The notes under the pieces were generated by a model, which was not told the DNA's origin, ran no database searches, and saw nothing but the letters and a program-made list of their open reading frames with translations. A stretch of 64,000 nt of DNA, taken from CAZRCG01 sp964598565 (lineage in GTDB: Bacteria; Bdellovibrionota; UBA2394). The stretch lies in assembly GCA_964598565.1 (NCBI GenBank), contig CAZRCG010000008.1:56044-120043 (forward strand). The letters run 5' to 3'. Shown one piece after another: positions 51,019 to 59,967 of the stretch; the first letter of the stretch is position 1; every line of letters begins with the position of its first letter. Position numbers and translations under genes: made by a program.

Positions 51019-52383
51019 CTAAACGCTAGATTTGTATTTGGCCAATTTGTTATGGAGCGTTTTAAGGCTTATATTGAGCATCCGAGCCGCTTTAGTTTTG
51101 TTTCCGTCAACGAAGCTCAAGGTATGAAAAAGAAAATCTCGCTCAACGTCATCCATCGTCTGACCCAACCGAAACTCTACCGTAGGCGCTTTTTTTGCTT
51201 TCGAGGTCAGAGCTTCTGGCAAATCGGTGACTTCAATGGTGTCACCTTTGCAGACAACGACCGCCCTTTCGACGACATTCTTTAGTTCACGCACATTGCC
51301 CGACCAGGAGTATTTTTTCAGCAGGTTTAGAGCTTCATGGCTAAAGCCATGGACATGGCGATCATTCTTTAAATTGAATTCATGAACAAACGTAAGTGCT
51401 AATAGCGGAATGTCTTCGGCCCGCTCTCGCAGTGCGGGTACTTTGATTGAAAATACATTGAGACGATAGAATAAATCTTCTCGAAAGGTTCCTTCATCAA
51501 CCGCTTGTTCAAGATCGTGGGTCGTCGCTGCAATCACGCGAATATCCACACTGAACTCCGTTTTCCCCCCCAAATGTCGAAGGGTACCGCCTTCCAAAAC
51601 GCGCAAAATTTTACTTTGTAAATCGAGAGAGACCTCTGCAATTTCATCTAAAAATAGAGTGCCCTTGTCGGCCAACTCAAAGGCTCCGGGCTCGCGAACA
51701 CTATGCCCGTCTACGTCATGTTCTTTGCCGAATAGTTCCGCTTCGAGAAGAGCTTCAGGTATGGCCGCGCAGTTAATGGCAATATAGGGTTTATCGTGGC
51801 GTTTTGAATTTTGATGGATGGCCTTGGCGAGCAGCTCTTTTCCGACGCCACTTTCTCCCACAATAAGGGCATACGCCGATGTCGGTGCAATGACCTGAAT
51901 CTGTTTAAAAACAGACTTCATCTGAGGCGTCGAGCCGTTAAGGCGTCCGAACGTGCCAAGCTTTCGGACTTTATCCTTCAACTGCCGCATCTCACGCTCA
52001 TTCGCGATGGTTTTAGAGATTTTCTCTAGCAAGACCTTCAGGCGTACGACGTCGACGGGTTTTGAAAGGTAGTCTGAGGCCCCTAGTTTAACCGCCTCTA
52101 CCGCCGCATTGATGTCAGCATGAGACGACAATACAACAAACGAGGTGGTCTCAAGCATGCCCTTGTCGCGCATACTCTGAAGAAGTTTAAGGCCATCGAG
52201 TTGTGGCGTGACTAGATCTGAAATGACGATGGCCGGCTCGTGCTTCTTGATAAACTCAAGCGCTTCGGCTGCATCACGAGACTCTCCCACTTCAAAGTTC
52301 CAAGTCTCTAAAAGCGACTTTTGATTGAGGCGTGAGGCATCATCAGGATCAAGAAGTAAGACTCTAATTCGTTGTATTGACAT
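51019..52383 (-). CDS. NtrC-family response regulator without a GAFTGA motif
   Basis: A 454-aa regulator. Receiver domain 1-120 with phospho-acceptor Asp56 (ISDLVTP), Thr/Ser near 85 and Lys108. AAA+ domain 150-385 with Walker A GESGVGKE (176-183) and Walker B GTLFLDEIAE (241-250). HTH_8 (Fis) domain at the end: GNKTKAARMLNISLKTLHNK. Between AELFGKE and GAFELAD (about 218-236) the usual GAFTGA loop is absent and replaced by HDVDGHSVREP. GAFTGA contacts sigma54, so this protein may not activate sigma54 promoters. No kinase gene is adjacent. Confidence 0.88.
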   Translation of the reverse strand: MSIQRIRVLLLDPDDASRLNQKSLLETWNFEVGESRDAAEALEFIKKHEPAIVISDLVTPQLDGLKLLQSMRDKGMLETTSFVVLSSHADINAAVEAVKLGASDYLSKPVDVVRLKVLLEKISKTIANEREMRQLKDKVRKLGTFGRLNGSTPQMKSVFKQIQVIAPTSAYALIVGESGVGKELLAKAIHQNSKRHDKPYIAINCAAIPEALLEAELFGKEHDVDGHSVREPGAFELADKGTLFLDEIAEVSLDLQSKILRVLEGGTLRHLGGKTEFSVDIRVIAATTHDLEQAVDEGTFREDLFYRLNVFSIKVPALRERAEDIPLLALTFVHEFNLKNDRHVHGFSHEALNLLKKYSWSGNVRELKNVVERAVVVCKGDTIEVTDLPEALTSKAKKAPTVEFRLGQTMDDVERDFLFHTLSFVDGNKTKAARMLNISLKTLHNKLAKYKSSV

Positions 52384-52544
52384 GACCCTGTTTTCTACTC
52401 CTTCATTGGCATGCTTGAAGCATTGTCACCCTTGATGACGAATGCTTATATCCTTAAAGTGGAGCATGAGAAGTGAGAAATGGGAGTATTTGTAAAAGGC
52501 GCCCAAATCACTTTAAATGGCTTTCGGAAGAGGGGTATGAAGAG

Positions 52545-53549
52545 ATGATGGCTCAAAATTGGCATACAGCATGTAATTGGATGCGACTTAGTTTTATAAG
52601 TCTAACACTATTTCTAGTGTCTTGTGCGGCGCAAGATGCTCACAAAAGTTACTCAAGGGTCGAATCAAAGTTGTCGACGTTAACAGAAGGGCATTCATCG
52701 AATGATCCCGTTTTTCGTGAGGCCTATAACTCTTTGGCATTGGGTCGAGCGCAGATGCTTGCCGGCCGCTATGATCTTGCAATTCGTTCCCTTCGCCATG
52801 CCAATGAGTTGGCTGAGACGGCCAAAGTGGAGCTCGCTAATCGCAAGGCTAAAGAGCTTGCAGTGGCCGAGGCGCTTGCCGAAGCTGAAAGGCGTCGTCT
52901 AGAAGAGCTGGAAAAATTAGCCACCGCCCAACCTCATGAGCCGGCTGTTGAAGGGGCGATTGACGTTTCGTCCATGGTCGTCGAGAGCGACTCTTCATTA
53001 GAGGCCGGTTCAGTAGCAGCGGCTCCGAGCGTGGCCCCTGAGGCCGCTACGGCGAAAAAATCTATAGAAAAACCACGTCCCGGCAAAGTTGTGGCGAAGA
53101 AAGTGAAGGCCCCGACTCCCGTCGCCGAGACTCCAAAACCGGTTGGCAAAGTCTTAGTCGTGGAAGCGCCAGCCGCACCCACTCAAAAGAAGCCTACGGA
53201 TTCAAAAGTGGCAGAAGTTTCTGCGGCTGCTGCTGCATCGGCTGCGCCAACACCAGTAAAGGGAAGTCCGAGGGGTACGGTTCACTTCATTGTTAAGGAT
53301 GCCTCGATTATTGACGAAAGCGTTTCTGAGCTCAACCAAACGGCAAAGTTCCTACTTGAGAACCCCAGCAAATCCCTTCTGTTGAGAGGAGCCTATTCTC
53401 CGGAGGAGCCGCAAGGAATTACAGAGCAAAGACTCGAGGCGGTAAAGGCCTATCTGGTAGGAAAAGGCGTTCCAGAAGATCAGGTTCAAATCGATGGCGA
53501 TAAAGTGCGCGGCCAGGCTGAAGTGACCATGTTTGAAATTGAGAACTGA
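52545..53549 (+). CDS. Lipoprotein with an OmpA-like C-terminal domain
   Basis: Predicted lipoprotein: hydrophobic stretch after MRLSFISLTLF ends in LVSC. The mature protein has a helical part (residues about 45-125, SLALGRAQMLAGRYDLAIRS, TPR-like), an Ala/Pro/Lys-rich low-complexity linker (about 130-240) and a C-terminal OmpA-like domain (SLLLRGAYSPEEPQGITEQR, then VKAYLVGKGVPEDQVQIDGD). The last may bind peptidoglycan. The frame runs to 52473; ATG 52545 or 52548 follows AAGAGGGG, and ATG 52581 would give the shortest signal. First gene of an operon reaching 55863. Confidence 0.72.
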   Translation: MMAQNWHTACNWMRLSFISLTLFLVSCAAQDAHKSYSRVESKLSTLTEGHSSNDPVFREAYNSLALGRAQMLAGRYDLAIRSLRHANELAETAKVELANRKAKELAVAEALAEAERRRLEELEKLATAQPHEPAVEGAIDVSSMVVESDSSLEAGSVAAAPSVAPEAATAKKSIEKPRPGKVVAKKVKAPTPVAETPKPVGKVLVVEAPAAPTQKKPTDSKVAEVSAAAAASAAPTPVKGSPRGTVHFIVKDASIIDESVSELNQTAKFLLENPSKSLLLRGAYSPEEPQGITEQRLEAVKAYLVGKGVPEDQVQIDGDKVRGQAEVTMFEIEN

Positions 53550-53572
53550 GATTTAAGAATCGAGGTAAGAGT

Positions 53573-53884
53573 TTGACGAGCAAAATTTCACAGAGAAGTG
53601 AGAATTCTGTTGTAAAGCCATTAGAGATGCGACGGGTCGACGATAAACTGCGAGTTCTTTGGAGTGATCAAACTTTGACAGAGAAGGCTTGGGCCGATTT
53701 GCGGCAAAGCTGCGCGTGTGCGGTATGCGCTGAGCTAAAAACGCCGCTGAACGAGACGATGTCTTTCTATCAGCGGGCGATTCGTCCTCGAGAAATGTCT
53801 TCTTTGGGTAATTATGCGGTTGAAATTGGATGGGAAGACGGGCACAGAAGTATTGTTTCGTTTGAACGCCTTAGGACACCCTAG
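53573..53884 (+). CDS. DUF971 domain protein
   Basis: A 103-aa protein from TTG 53573 (GAGG at 53562). LRVLWSDQTLTEKAW, then LRQSCACAVCAEL (Cys-x-Cys-x2-Cys) and LGNYAVEIGWEDGHRS, are the family's zinc/Fe-S-like cysteines and DGHxS ending. DUF971 also forms the N-terminal domain of gamma-butyrobetaine hydroxylases and appears next to Mrp-type Fe-S carriers. Precise role unknown. Confidence 0.85.
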   Translation: MTSKISQRSENSVVKPLEMRRVDDKLRVLWSDQTLTEKAWADLRQSCACAVCAELKTPLNETMSFYQRAIRPREMSSLGNYAVEIGWEDGHRSIVSFERLRTP

Positions 53885-54205
53885 ATGACCACAGAAGACC
53901 TCGTTAAAAGTTTGGATCTAGAAAGCCGGCACTACACGGTTGAGTATGTAAAGATTCCCATTATTGATGGGCATCTTTATACGACGCTCGGTCGCCAACT
54001 TTTCGATATCTACCAGCGCTTGAAAATCTCCTCAGAAGACCAACGAGAGATTGAGCGTCTTTCGTTTGCGCTTCAGAGTTTCACGTTTAAGAGAATGCAG
54101 CCGACTCCTCTTTGGCAGCGCCTTCGAACGTGGATCTCAAAAAGAAGACGCATGCCAAAAGGGACTGTCGCGAAACTCTGCTTAATGGGGCTTGTACAGC
54201 CATGA
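53885..54205 (+). CDS. Small protein of unknown function
   Basis: A 106-aa protein starting right after the DUF971 stop (ATG 53885 immediately follows) and overlapping the methyltransferase ATG by 4 nt. It contains YVKIPIIDGHLYTTLGRQLF and a basic C-terminal helix region (WQRLRTWISKRRRMPKGTVA). The context argues for a real gene in the operon; no family recognised. Confidence 0.6.
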   Translation: MTTEDLVKSLDLESRHYTVEYVKIPIIDGHLYTTLGRQLFDIYQRLKISSEDQREIERLSFALQSFTFKRMQPTPLWQRLRTWISKRRRMPKGTVAKLCLMGLVQP

Positions 54206-54792
54206 AGAAAGCGTGGTGGGATGATTATTACCTGAAGCAGGCGTCTGCGATGAAAGAACCCTCATCGTGGTTGATAAGTCATAAAGATCTCATCAAATCG
54301 GGGGCGGTCGTTCTCGATATCGCGTGTGGTGCCGGTCGCAATGCCGTTGCACTGGCTCTTGCAGGTTTTAAAGTGAGAGCCCTCGATTTTTCAGCAGAAG
54401 CTTTGCGCTTGGCCGAACAACTGGCTCGCGAAGCCGCTTTGAGCGTGGGCCCTCTAACAAGTTCACAGCTTGAATTTAAAGCTATAGATCTCGATCTCTA
54501 TTTGCCCGAGCTTATGAGCTTTGATGCGTTAGTAAGCATTGATTTCAAATTGCCAAAGACGCTTTTTAGCAATGCCTCGCGGGGTCTCAAACAGAATGGC
54601 CTCTTTTTTATAGAAGCGTCATTGATGGAGCGGGCTCGTGAGCAGAAAGTCGAAGCCTTCGAATGTTTTCAGCCCAACGAGCTTTTGAAATTGTTTTTGG
54701 CGGTAGCCTCAAGCTATCGCTTGTTGCACTACTCTGAAACTGAATTGCCTGGCAAGGTGACCCTGATTGCGCAGAAGACCCAATTGATGTGA
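54202..54792 (+). CDS. SAM-dependent methyltransferase (TehB-like)
   Basis: A 196-aa class I methyltransferase. WWDDYYLKQASAMKEPSSWL opening and VVLDIACGAGRNAVALALAG as SAM motif I; VRALDFSAEALRLAE as motif II. Closest type is the TehB/UbiE-like small methyltransferase; the substrate is unknown. The frame is open to 54112, but ATG 54202 overlaps the preceding stop (ATGA) and starts the typical N-terminus. Confidence 0.82.
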   Translation: MKKAWWDDYYLKQASAMKEPSSWLISHKDLIKSGAVVLDIACGAGRNAVALALAGFKVRALDFSAEALRLAEQLAREAALSVGPLTSSQLEFKAIDLDLYLPELMSFDALVSIDFKLPKTLFSNASRGLKQNGLFFIEASLMERAREQKVEAFECFQPNELLKLFLAVASSYRLLHYSETELPGKVTLIAQKTQLM

Positions 54793-54798
54793 GGAATT

Positions 54799-55863
54799 AT
54801 GAGTCATTATATTTTCAAAGCCGCTGACTTATGGAAACGCGAACGAGCTTATACCTTCGATGATGTCCTTCTGGTACCGCGACGGTCGGGCGTGATGAGC
54901 CGTTTTGATGTGAGCGTGACGAGTTCATTCACTCGAAAGAAAAAACTAGAGGTGCCTTTTGTGGCGGCCAATATGGACACAGTCTCCGAAGCTGAAATGC
55001 TCATGGCCATGAATGCCATCGGGGCAGTAGCCATCATGCATCGCTTTATGACGATTGAAGCTCAGACCGCTCAGATCAAACGCGTCCAACAAGAGTGGAA
55101 ACGAAATTTTGGAGCCCTGGCAGCGTCGGTCGGCGTGAATCAAGATTCCAAAGAGAGGGCTCGTGCTTTGGTGGATGCGGGCATTGAAGTGCTGACGGTG
55201 GATATTGCCCACGGCCACTCCGAGGCCATGGTCGATATGGTGAAGTATCTTAAGGCCGAATATAGTTCGATCGAAGTTATCGCGGGCAATGTGGCAACGC
55301 GAGAGGCAACCGAAGATCTTATTCGAGTGGGCGCCGACGCGATCAAGGTAGGTATTGGCCCGGGCAGTATGTGCACCACTCGCATTATCACGGGCGTTGG
55401 TATGCCGCAGCTCACGGCAATTTCGTTAGCGGTTTCAGCGGCTAAACCCCATGGCATTCCTGTGATTGCCGATGGAGGCATTCGCACAAGTGGTGATGCT
55501 ATGAAAGCGTTAGCGGTGGGAGCGTCGTCCGTGATGATGGGAAATGCATTAGCGGGCACTCTCGAAACCCCAGGCGAGCTGATCCACGGCAAAAAAGTGT
55601 ATCGTGGAATGGCCTCGCGCTCGGCCCAAGAATCATGGCGAGGCGGCGCTCTGCCTGAAGGAATGGCACCGGAGGGTGAAACCTATCTGGTCAACTGTAA
55701 AGGACCCGCTCGAGATATTATTCATGAATACGCGGGCGGTATTCGCAGTGGCCTGAGCTACTTAAATTGCCGCGACTTAGCGGAGCTCGAAAAGGCTGCC
55801 GACTTCGTCGAAATTGGCCCAAACTGTCTCAACGAAAATCGAGCTCACGGCGTGGGTCGATAG
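54799..55863 (+). CDS. guaC: IMPDH/GMP-reductase family enzyme without CBS domains, probably GMP reductase
   Basis: A 354-aa TIM barrel. YTFDDVLLVPRRSGVMSRFD, the catalytic loop VGIGPGSMCTTRIITGVG and VIADGGIRTSGDAMKALAVG are shared by IMPDH and GMP reductase. There is no CBS pair, and the region GMASRSAQESWRGGALPEGM, then PEGETYLVNCKGP, resembles the GMP reductase mobile loop rather than the IMPDH flap with its Arg-Tyr dyad. GMP reductase deaminates GMP to IMP. 6 bp after the methyltransferase. Confidence 0.75.
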   Translation: MSHYIFKAADLWKRERAYTFDDVLLVPRRSGVMSRFDVSVTSSFTRKKKLEVPFVAANMDTVSEAEMLMAMNAIGAVAIMHRFMTIEAQTAQIKRVQQEWKRNFGALAASVGVNQDSKERARALVDAGIEVLTVDIAHGHSEAMVDMVKYLKAEYSSIEVIAGNVATREATEDLIRVGADAIKVGIGPGSMCTTRIITGVGMPQLTAISLAVSAAKPHGIPVIADGGIRTSGDAMKALAVGASSVMMGNALAGTLETPGELIHGKKVYRGMASRSAQESWRGGALPEGMAPEGETYLVNCKGPARDIIHEYAGGIRSGLSYLNCRDLAELEKAADFVEIGPNCLNENRAHGVGR

Positions 55864-55925
55864 CTTTAGAGACACTTAAGCGAGGCGACAACGAGACGTC
55901 TTCTAAAGTTGCCGGATTAGTTCTA

Positions 55926-56240
55926 ATGAGTGGATTTGTATCTGCGGACTTTGATGTTTATTTCGCGAAAGAGCTTGAACGCGCAGGACTGACGGACTCC
56001 TATTCCTCATCGGATATTTTTCTCTCTCGTAGCGATTTGGCCGAGGGCCCTTTTGCCGAGGAGTATCTCGATCGAGCTATGGCAACTCTCGACGCCAGCA
56101 TTTTAGAGACAATTTATAGCGAGTATATCAGAGCATTTGATCTGAGAGATTTTTTAGAATCCCTACCCATTCCCATTCATTCAACAGAGGCATCGCAAGG
56201 CGTTGGTAGAAAAGCTTTACGACTTCGTGTCGCATCTTGA
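55926..56240 (+). CDS. Possible small acidic protein
   Basis: A 104-aa reading frame starting MSGFVSADFDVYFAKELERA, acidic, with regular helical composition (EEYLDRAMATLDASILETIY) and no low-complexity. 62 bp after the GMP-reductase stop, same strand. No strong ribosome site and no family recognised; it may be real or a chance frame. Confidence 0.4.
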   Translation: MSGFVSADFDVYFAKELERAGLTDSYSSSDIFLSRSDLAEGPFAEEYLDRAMATLDASILETIYSEYIRAFDLRDFLESLPIPIHSTEASQGVGRKALRLRVAS

Positions 56241-56637
56241 GATGTGTAAGGGATAGTTGGAATCTTCGCCGTCTGACCGATGGTCTAAAGCGTCATAATC
56301 ATTGCCGAGCCGATGGCAAATAAGGAAACTTTTCTCCGTCGCTCTGGAGCCAAACAGAAAGAATGACTTTTTTGGAGTAAAGCACGTAAGTCGATAATTC
56401 GGGGGGATGTCATCATAGCTTTATATCGAATATTATCATGATAATATTCGATAGCGCCAAAGGTGGGGGGGCCGCCAGGGCGCTGCTTCGGGGCTTGTCG
56501 CCAAACTCTATTTTCTGGGCGTTTTTCGAGACCAAAATTTCTCCGCCTCAGCCAGAAAACCAAAATGAGGACATGCTCATGTGTATGAGGGTAAGTTAAG
56601 TATTTTGATGTCACCTACCACGTGTTAGCGTGTGGGT
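56241..56637. other. 397-bp intergenic region with a perfect palindrome
   Basis: No convincing gene on either strand. The only clear structure is the 30-bp palindrome at 56424-56453; a G-rich stretch (GGTGGGGGGGCC) begins near 56462. Confidence 0.55.
56424..56453. other. Perfect 30-bp palindrome
   Basis: The 15-bp half TATCGAATATTATCA (56424-56438) is followed immediately by its exact reverse complement. No spacer, so it forms a two-fold DNA site or, if transcribed, a hairpin with little loop. AT-rich. Operator or recombination site are both possible. Confidence 0.8.
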
Positions 56638-57315
56638 ATGAGGCGGCGTGACTTTGTATTCGTCTTCTTCGTCTTTGCGGAAGTGGTAGGCCTACTACTG
56701 TTGCCCTTGGATCGCAGTATTGCTGCCATAGATGAGTCCTGCCTAAGATGGTTTAGTCGGGCAAATATTGCTTCAGGAGATAAATGTGAGTGGAAGTGCG
56801 CAGCGTTGCCTGTCGACATGGGAACTTTCACTTGCGGCTCTCATTGTACTGAGCTCTGTAAAATGGCGACAGAGGGTAGGGCGGTTTCTAAACAAACGAT
56901 TTATACGCCTTATTTGACCTTAGAAGAAGTAAGGCTCTCGGCTAAGTATCCTAAAGAGGCACTGAAGGTTTACGAACTAAAAAGAGTTGCTGAACGTTTT
57001 ACAAATAAAAATTTTGGGCGAAACGATTCTGATGATGAAAGTGATGCGTTTCGCCATTATGTGTGGGCGGCTCTTCTGTCGAATGAGTTGGGCCCAGAAA
57101 TTGCCAAGCAATTTTTGGATGCTCACGAATCTTCGGAACAGCACAATGATCCCAGTCTATTGATGGATCTCGCCAATAACAGGGCTGGGATCATTGCCAC
57201 CGAAATCTTAAAAAAGAAAAGTCAGTTAACCGAAGCTGCCATCGAGAAAATCGCTCTCCAAGAACTGAAAGATGGTAAGCTCATTGTTCTTCGTAAGAGA
57301 GGAGGGCCAAAATGA
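56638..57315 (+). CDS. Secreted DUF6973-like protein
   Basis: A 225-aa protein. Residues 1-30 are a signal peptide-like segment (MRRRDFVFVFFVFAEVVGLL). A cysteine-rich stretch follows (CLRW, CEWKCAALP, CGSHCTELC). The C-terminal part has SDAFRHYVWAALLSNELGPE then DAHESSEQHNDPSLLMDLAN, which matches the DAFRHxxW...DAHE pattern of DUF6973, a domain often at the end of wall-associated proteins. Function unknown. It overlaps the next gene by 4 nt. Confidence 0.68.
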   Translation: MRRRDFVFVFFVFAEVVGLLLLPLDRSIAAIDESCLRWFSRANIASGDKCEWKCAALPVDMGTFTCGSHCTELCKMATEGRAVSKQTIYTPYLTLEEVRLSAKYPKEALKVYELKRVAERFTNKNFGRNDSDDESDAFRHYVWAALLSNELGPEIAKQFLDAHESSEQHNDPSLLMDLANNRAGIIATEILKKKSQLTEAAIEKIALQELKDGKLIVLRKRGGPK

Positions 57316-57767
57316 AATACTTATTCACATTAACTCTTTTGCTCATAGGAGCGGGAGGTGTTTGGTATGCTTATGCCAACTTTCACCCATACGTCGACGG
57401 TCAAGAATACATGGATATATCTGAAGCTGAAAAGAGGTGGGGCCAGAAGCCGTTTGATAGACTTAAGTTTAAAGACGCTCCAATGCGAGAAAGAGCCGCT
57501 ATGGCAGTCGATCTAATTAAAAGGAAGCTTTTTATTGATAAGCCCATTGAAAAGGTTCGTCACGATCTTGGGCCGACGTCAGGCTATTTTGTTAGTGAAA
57601 GGATTCCAACATTCTTTATAGAAGAAGGGTGGCATCAAAATCGTAACAGTTGGCAACTTGTATTCTTAACAGATCGCAATGGCAAAATTGATGAAGTTCG
57701 CATTCATAAAAATTGTTGTTCAGACGATATTTGGAAAGAGAAAGGGTTGAGTCCCCCCAAAGACTGA
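57312..57767 (+). CDS. Small anchored protein, possibly BamE-like fold
   Basis: A 151-aa protein with an N-terminal hydrophobic segment (LFTLTLLLIGAGGVWYAY). The remainder (KPIEKVRHDLGPTSGYFVSE and SWQLVFLTDRNGKIDEVRIH) resembles the SmpA/BamE-type fold in spacing, but this is a weak call. Overlaps the DUF6973-like gene by 4 nt (ATGA), so they are probably made together. Confidence 0.6.
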   Translation: MKYLFTLTLLLIGAGGVWYAYANFHPYVDGQEYMDISEAEKRWGQKPFDRLKFKDAPMRERAAMAVDLIKRKLFIDKPIEKVRHDLGPTSGYFVSERIPTFFIEEGWHQNRNSWQLVFLTDRNGKIDEVRIHKNCCSDDIWKEKGLSPPKD

Positions 57768-57778
57768 AGAGCTCAAAA

Positions 57779-57855
57779 TGGCGCACCGTGAACGATTCGA
57801 ACGTCCGACCCCATGCTTCGTAGGCATGTGCTCTATCCAGCTGAGCTAACGGTGC
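57779..57855 (-). tRNA. tRNA-Arg (anticodon ACG)
   Basis: A 77-nt cloverleaf on the minus strand with encoded CCA. Acceptor GCACCGT/ACGGTGC, discriminator G; D-arm GCTC/GAGC; anticodon stem CATGC/GCATG around CTACGAA (anticodon ACG, whose A34 is the TadA substrate); T-stem with loop TTCGAAT. The wobble A would be changed to inosine by the TadA encoded at 47435. Confidence 0.95.
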
Positions 57856-58053
57856 CCTACTCAAAATTCGACCAAAAAACTAGACAACAGCCGAATCTGA
57901 CAATCTCTTACTCTGATGACTTGCCGATGAATGTCAAGCACTAGAGGCAGGCCTCAAAGGGTGCGGGTTTTACGCCGGCGGTAGGGGCTCTTAATTTGAC
58001 ATTCTTAGTTTCATTTCTTAGCCTCAGGGTTCGGGTTTAAGGGTGTTAAAAAA

Positions 58054-59967
58054 ATGTCGATGGCAATAGGGGGGCGCACCCCGACTAAGTTAATCTGGTG
58101 TACCGTGGCTTTACTTTGTATCGTCTCGCCCGTTCGCGGGGCTCAAGGCGGGTGTCCGGTCGCCTTAGCAGCACTCAGAGAGAGCGTTTTGGAGCAAGAA
58201 GCTCGTGGCGTTTATATGGGCTATTTGCCCGATGTATTAAATCGGCCTGAAGCTCAGCCGCTAGCTTTAATGATACCTGGCTATGGGGTCAGATATTTTC
58301 ATAACCGCGAGGTAATGAGCCACTTCCGGCAAGGGGTTACCCTGGATGTCGTTGAACGATTGCACGAAGCGATGAGAGCTAAAGGCACGTTGACCATAGC
58401 GTCTCTGCCGAATGGGGCTATGCCGGCTGCGACTCGCGGAAGTTATGGTCAAAAGGCGTGGGATCGAGATTCTGCGCGCATCGTATCGGTTGAAGTCGCT
58501 GAACGCGATCCGACGGCGTATCTAAAATTGAGAGCCTTATCTAAGCGAATGGCCAAACCTCATCAGTTTGAGCGAATCATGAAGCGATTGACTGACCCGA
58601 TGGGGGGCTTCATTGTTCGCCGCGAGAACGGCAAGGAGGTTCGCGATGCGCAGGGCGAACTGATCTATGATGTGGTAATCGATCAGTTGCCCCAAGTCAT
58701 CTTTGATCCGCATACATTGGGGGATTATAAAATCGGCGATCAACTAAAGCCGTGGTCCGCGCAAAAAGATGCGTGGGGTCTTTATCTGCACATGATGCTC
58801 GATGGGCTGGAGTCCGGACTATTGAATATCGACGAAATGATCAACGACGAAGAGGGCATTAAGGAGCTGGCGGCCTTTGTGGGTATGGCGGCCATGTTGG
58901 TGCGCATTAAGTTTTGGAAGATCAAAACGGATGATGCTTGGGAAGAAGAAGCTCAAAAGTACACCTCGGGAATGGGGATCGTTACAGGGGCTCTTGAGCG
59001 TTTTGCAGACGAGCTTTCTAAAGGCACAGATTCCAAAATAAAAAAGATTTTACTCGCTCTTGAGTTCAAGTTTTCGGTTTCCTCTGGAGAATTCTCGGTA
59101 TTTAAAAATATCGGTCTTGCCGCTGAAATGAGCGGCGCGATGGCGCCGTCGAGCGAATTGAAGCTTGCCATTACAGAGGGCTATAAGTTGTTGAGGGCTC
59201 AGCTCGCCGTAGGCGAGGCGCCTCATATGCGAGAAAATATGGGGCGGAGGGGCGATACGTCGTTACTATTTTTGTTTTATTACCGACTGAAAGATTTTTC
59301 AGAGGCCGACTATCAACGGGCTATTGACTTGGTAAAGCCGCTAATTCGGGACTTCGGGATGTTGCGCTACGAAGGGCACCCTCACGGCCCTTATGATGAC
59401 CTTTATTTAAATCCCGCTTTCTCTTTGGAGCAAGATAAGCCGGTTCCACGACCTCTGTTGCGTTACGCTGCAAAACAACTGAACCGCGAAGACCCGCTAC
59501 TATCGGCTAATGTGATGGAGGGATTTCGAGCTCGGAACAGTTTTTTTCTTTCGAATATTTTCGGAAATCACTTTTTTGCTCAGTGGTCGTTGGGCTTGGG
59601 CATGCTGGTTCAGGCATGCGCCAAGATGGCTCGATGGTTTCCTGAATCTCCGAAGCGATCGGAATGGATTCATTTAGGGATCGATTCGTTCGTTGGTCTT
59701 ATGGGTATGGTGAGCCCAGGTAAGTACGATGATCTTTCCGACGAAAGCCGTGCCGAGTGGGCCGTGGCGCTTGATGGGGGCTTAGTGCCCCCGTGGGTGA
59801 TTCCGGAGTCGATTACACGGGCGAATTTATACAACGATCGTGGTGGAGTGGTCACCACCGTTTCAGTTTACAGTGAGAACTCCCCTCTAAAGTGGGGGCA
59901 GGCTGAAACAAAGGCGGCGTTCACTGCGGTACGAGAATTACTTCAAATGACTAAGGTCAATCCCTAG
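58054..59967 (+). CDS. Large secreted protein of unknown function
   Basis: A 637-aa protein with a signal peptide (LIWCTVALLCIVSPVRGAQG). It has no repeats, membrane segments or known motif that I can see. Features include LMIPGYGVRYFHNREVMSHF early on, FDPHTLGDYKIGDQLKPWSA, and a helical C-terminal half (HFFAQWSLGLGMLVQACAKM, WIHLGIDSFVGLMGMVSPGK). The 3' end overlaps the convergent gene by 30 nt. Confidence 0.72.
   Translation: MSMAIGGRTPTKLIWCTVALLCIVSPVRGAQGGCPVALAALRESVLEQEARGVYMGYLPDVLNRPEAQPLALMIPGYGVRYFHNREVMSHFRQGVTLDVVERLHEAMRAKGTLTIASLPNGAMPAATRGSYGQKAWDRDSARIVSVEVAERDPTAYLKLRALSKRMAKPHQFERIMKRLTDPMGGFIVRRENGKEVRDAQGELIYDVVIDQLPQVIFDPHTLGDYKIGDQLKPWSAQKDAWGLYLHMMLDGLESGLLNIDEMINDEEGIKELAAFVGMAAMLVRIKFWKIKTDDAWEEEAQKYTSGMGIVTGALERFADELSKGTDSKIKKILLALEFKFSVSSGEFSVFKNIGLAAEMSGAMAPSSELKLAITEGYKLLRAQLAVGEAPHMRENMGRRGDTSLLFLFYYRLKDFSEADYQRAIDLVKPLIRDFGMLRYEGHPHGPYDDLYLNPAFSLEQDKPVPRPLLRYAAKQLNREDPLLSANVMEGFRARNSFFLSNIFGNHFFAQWSLGLGMLVQACAKMARWFPESPKRSEWIHLGIDSFVGLMGMVSPGKYDDLSDESRAEWAVALDGGLVPPWVIPESITRANLYNDRGGVVTTVSVYSENSPLKWGQAETKAAFTAVRELLQMTKVNP

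Noticed and set aside
56285..56614. 109-aa minus-strand frame over the palindrome region
   Set aside because: Odd composition, no start signal, and it contains the perfect palindrome, so it is probably non-coding.
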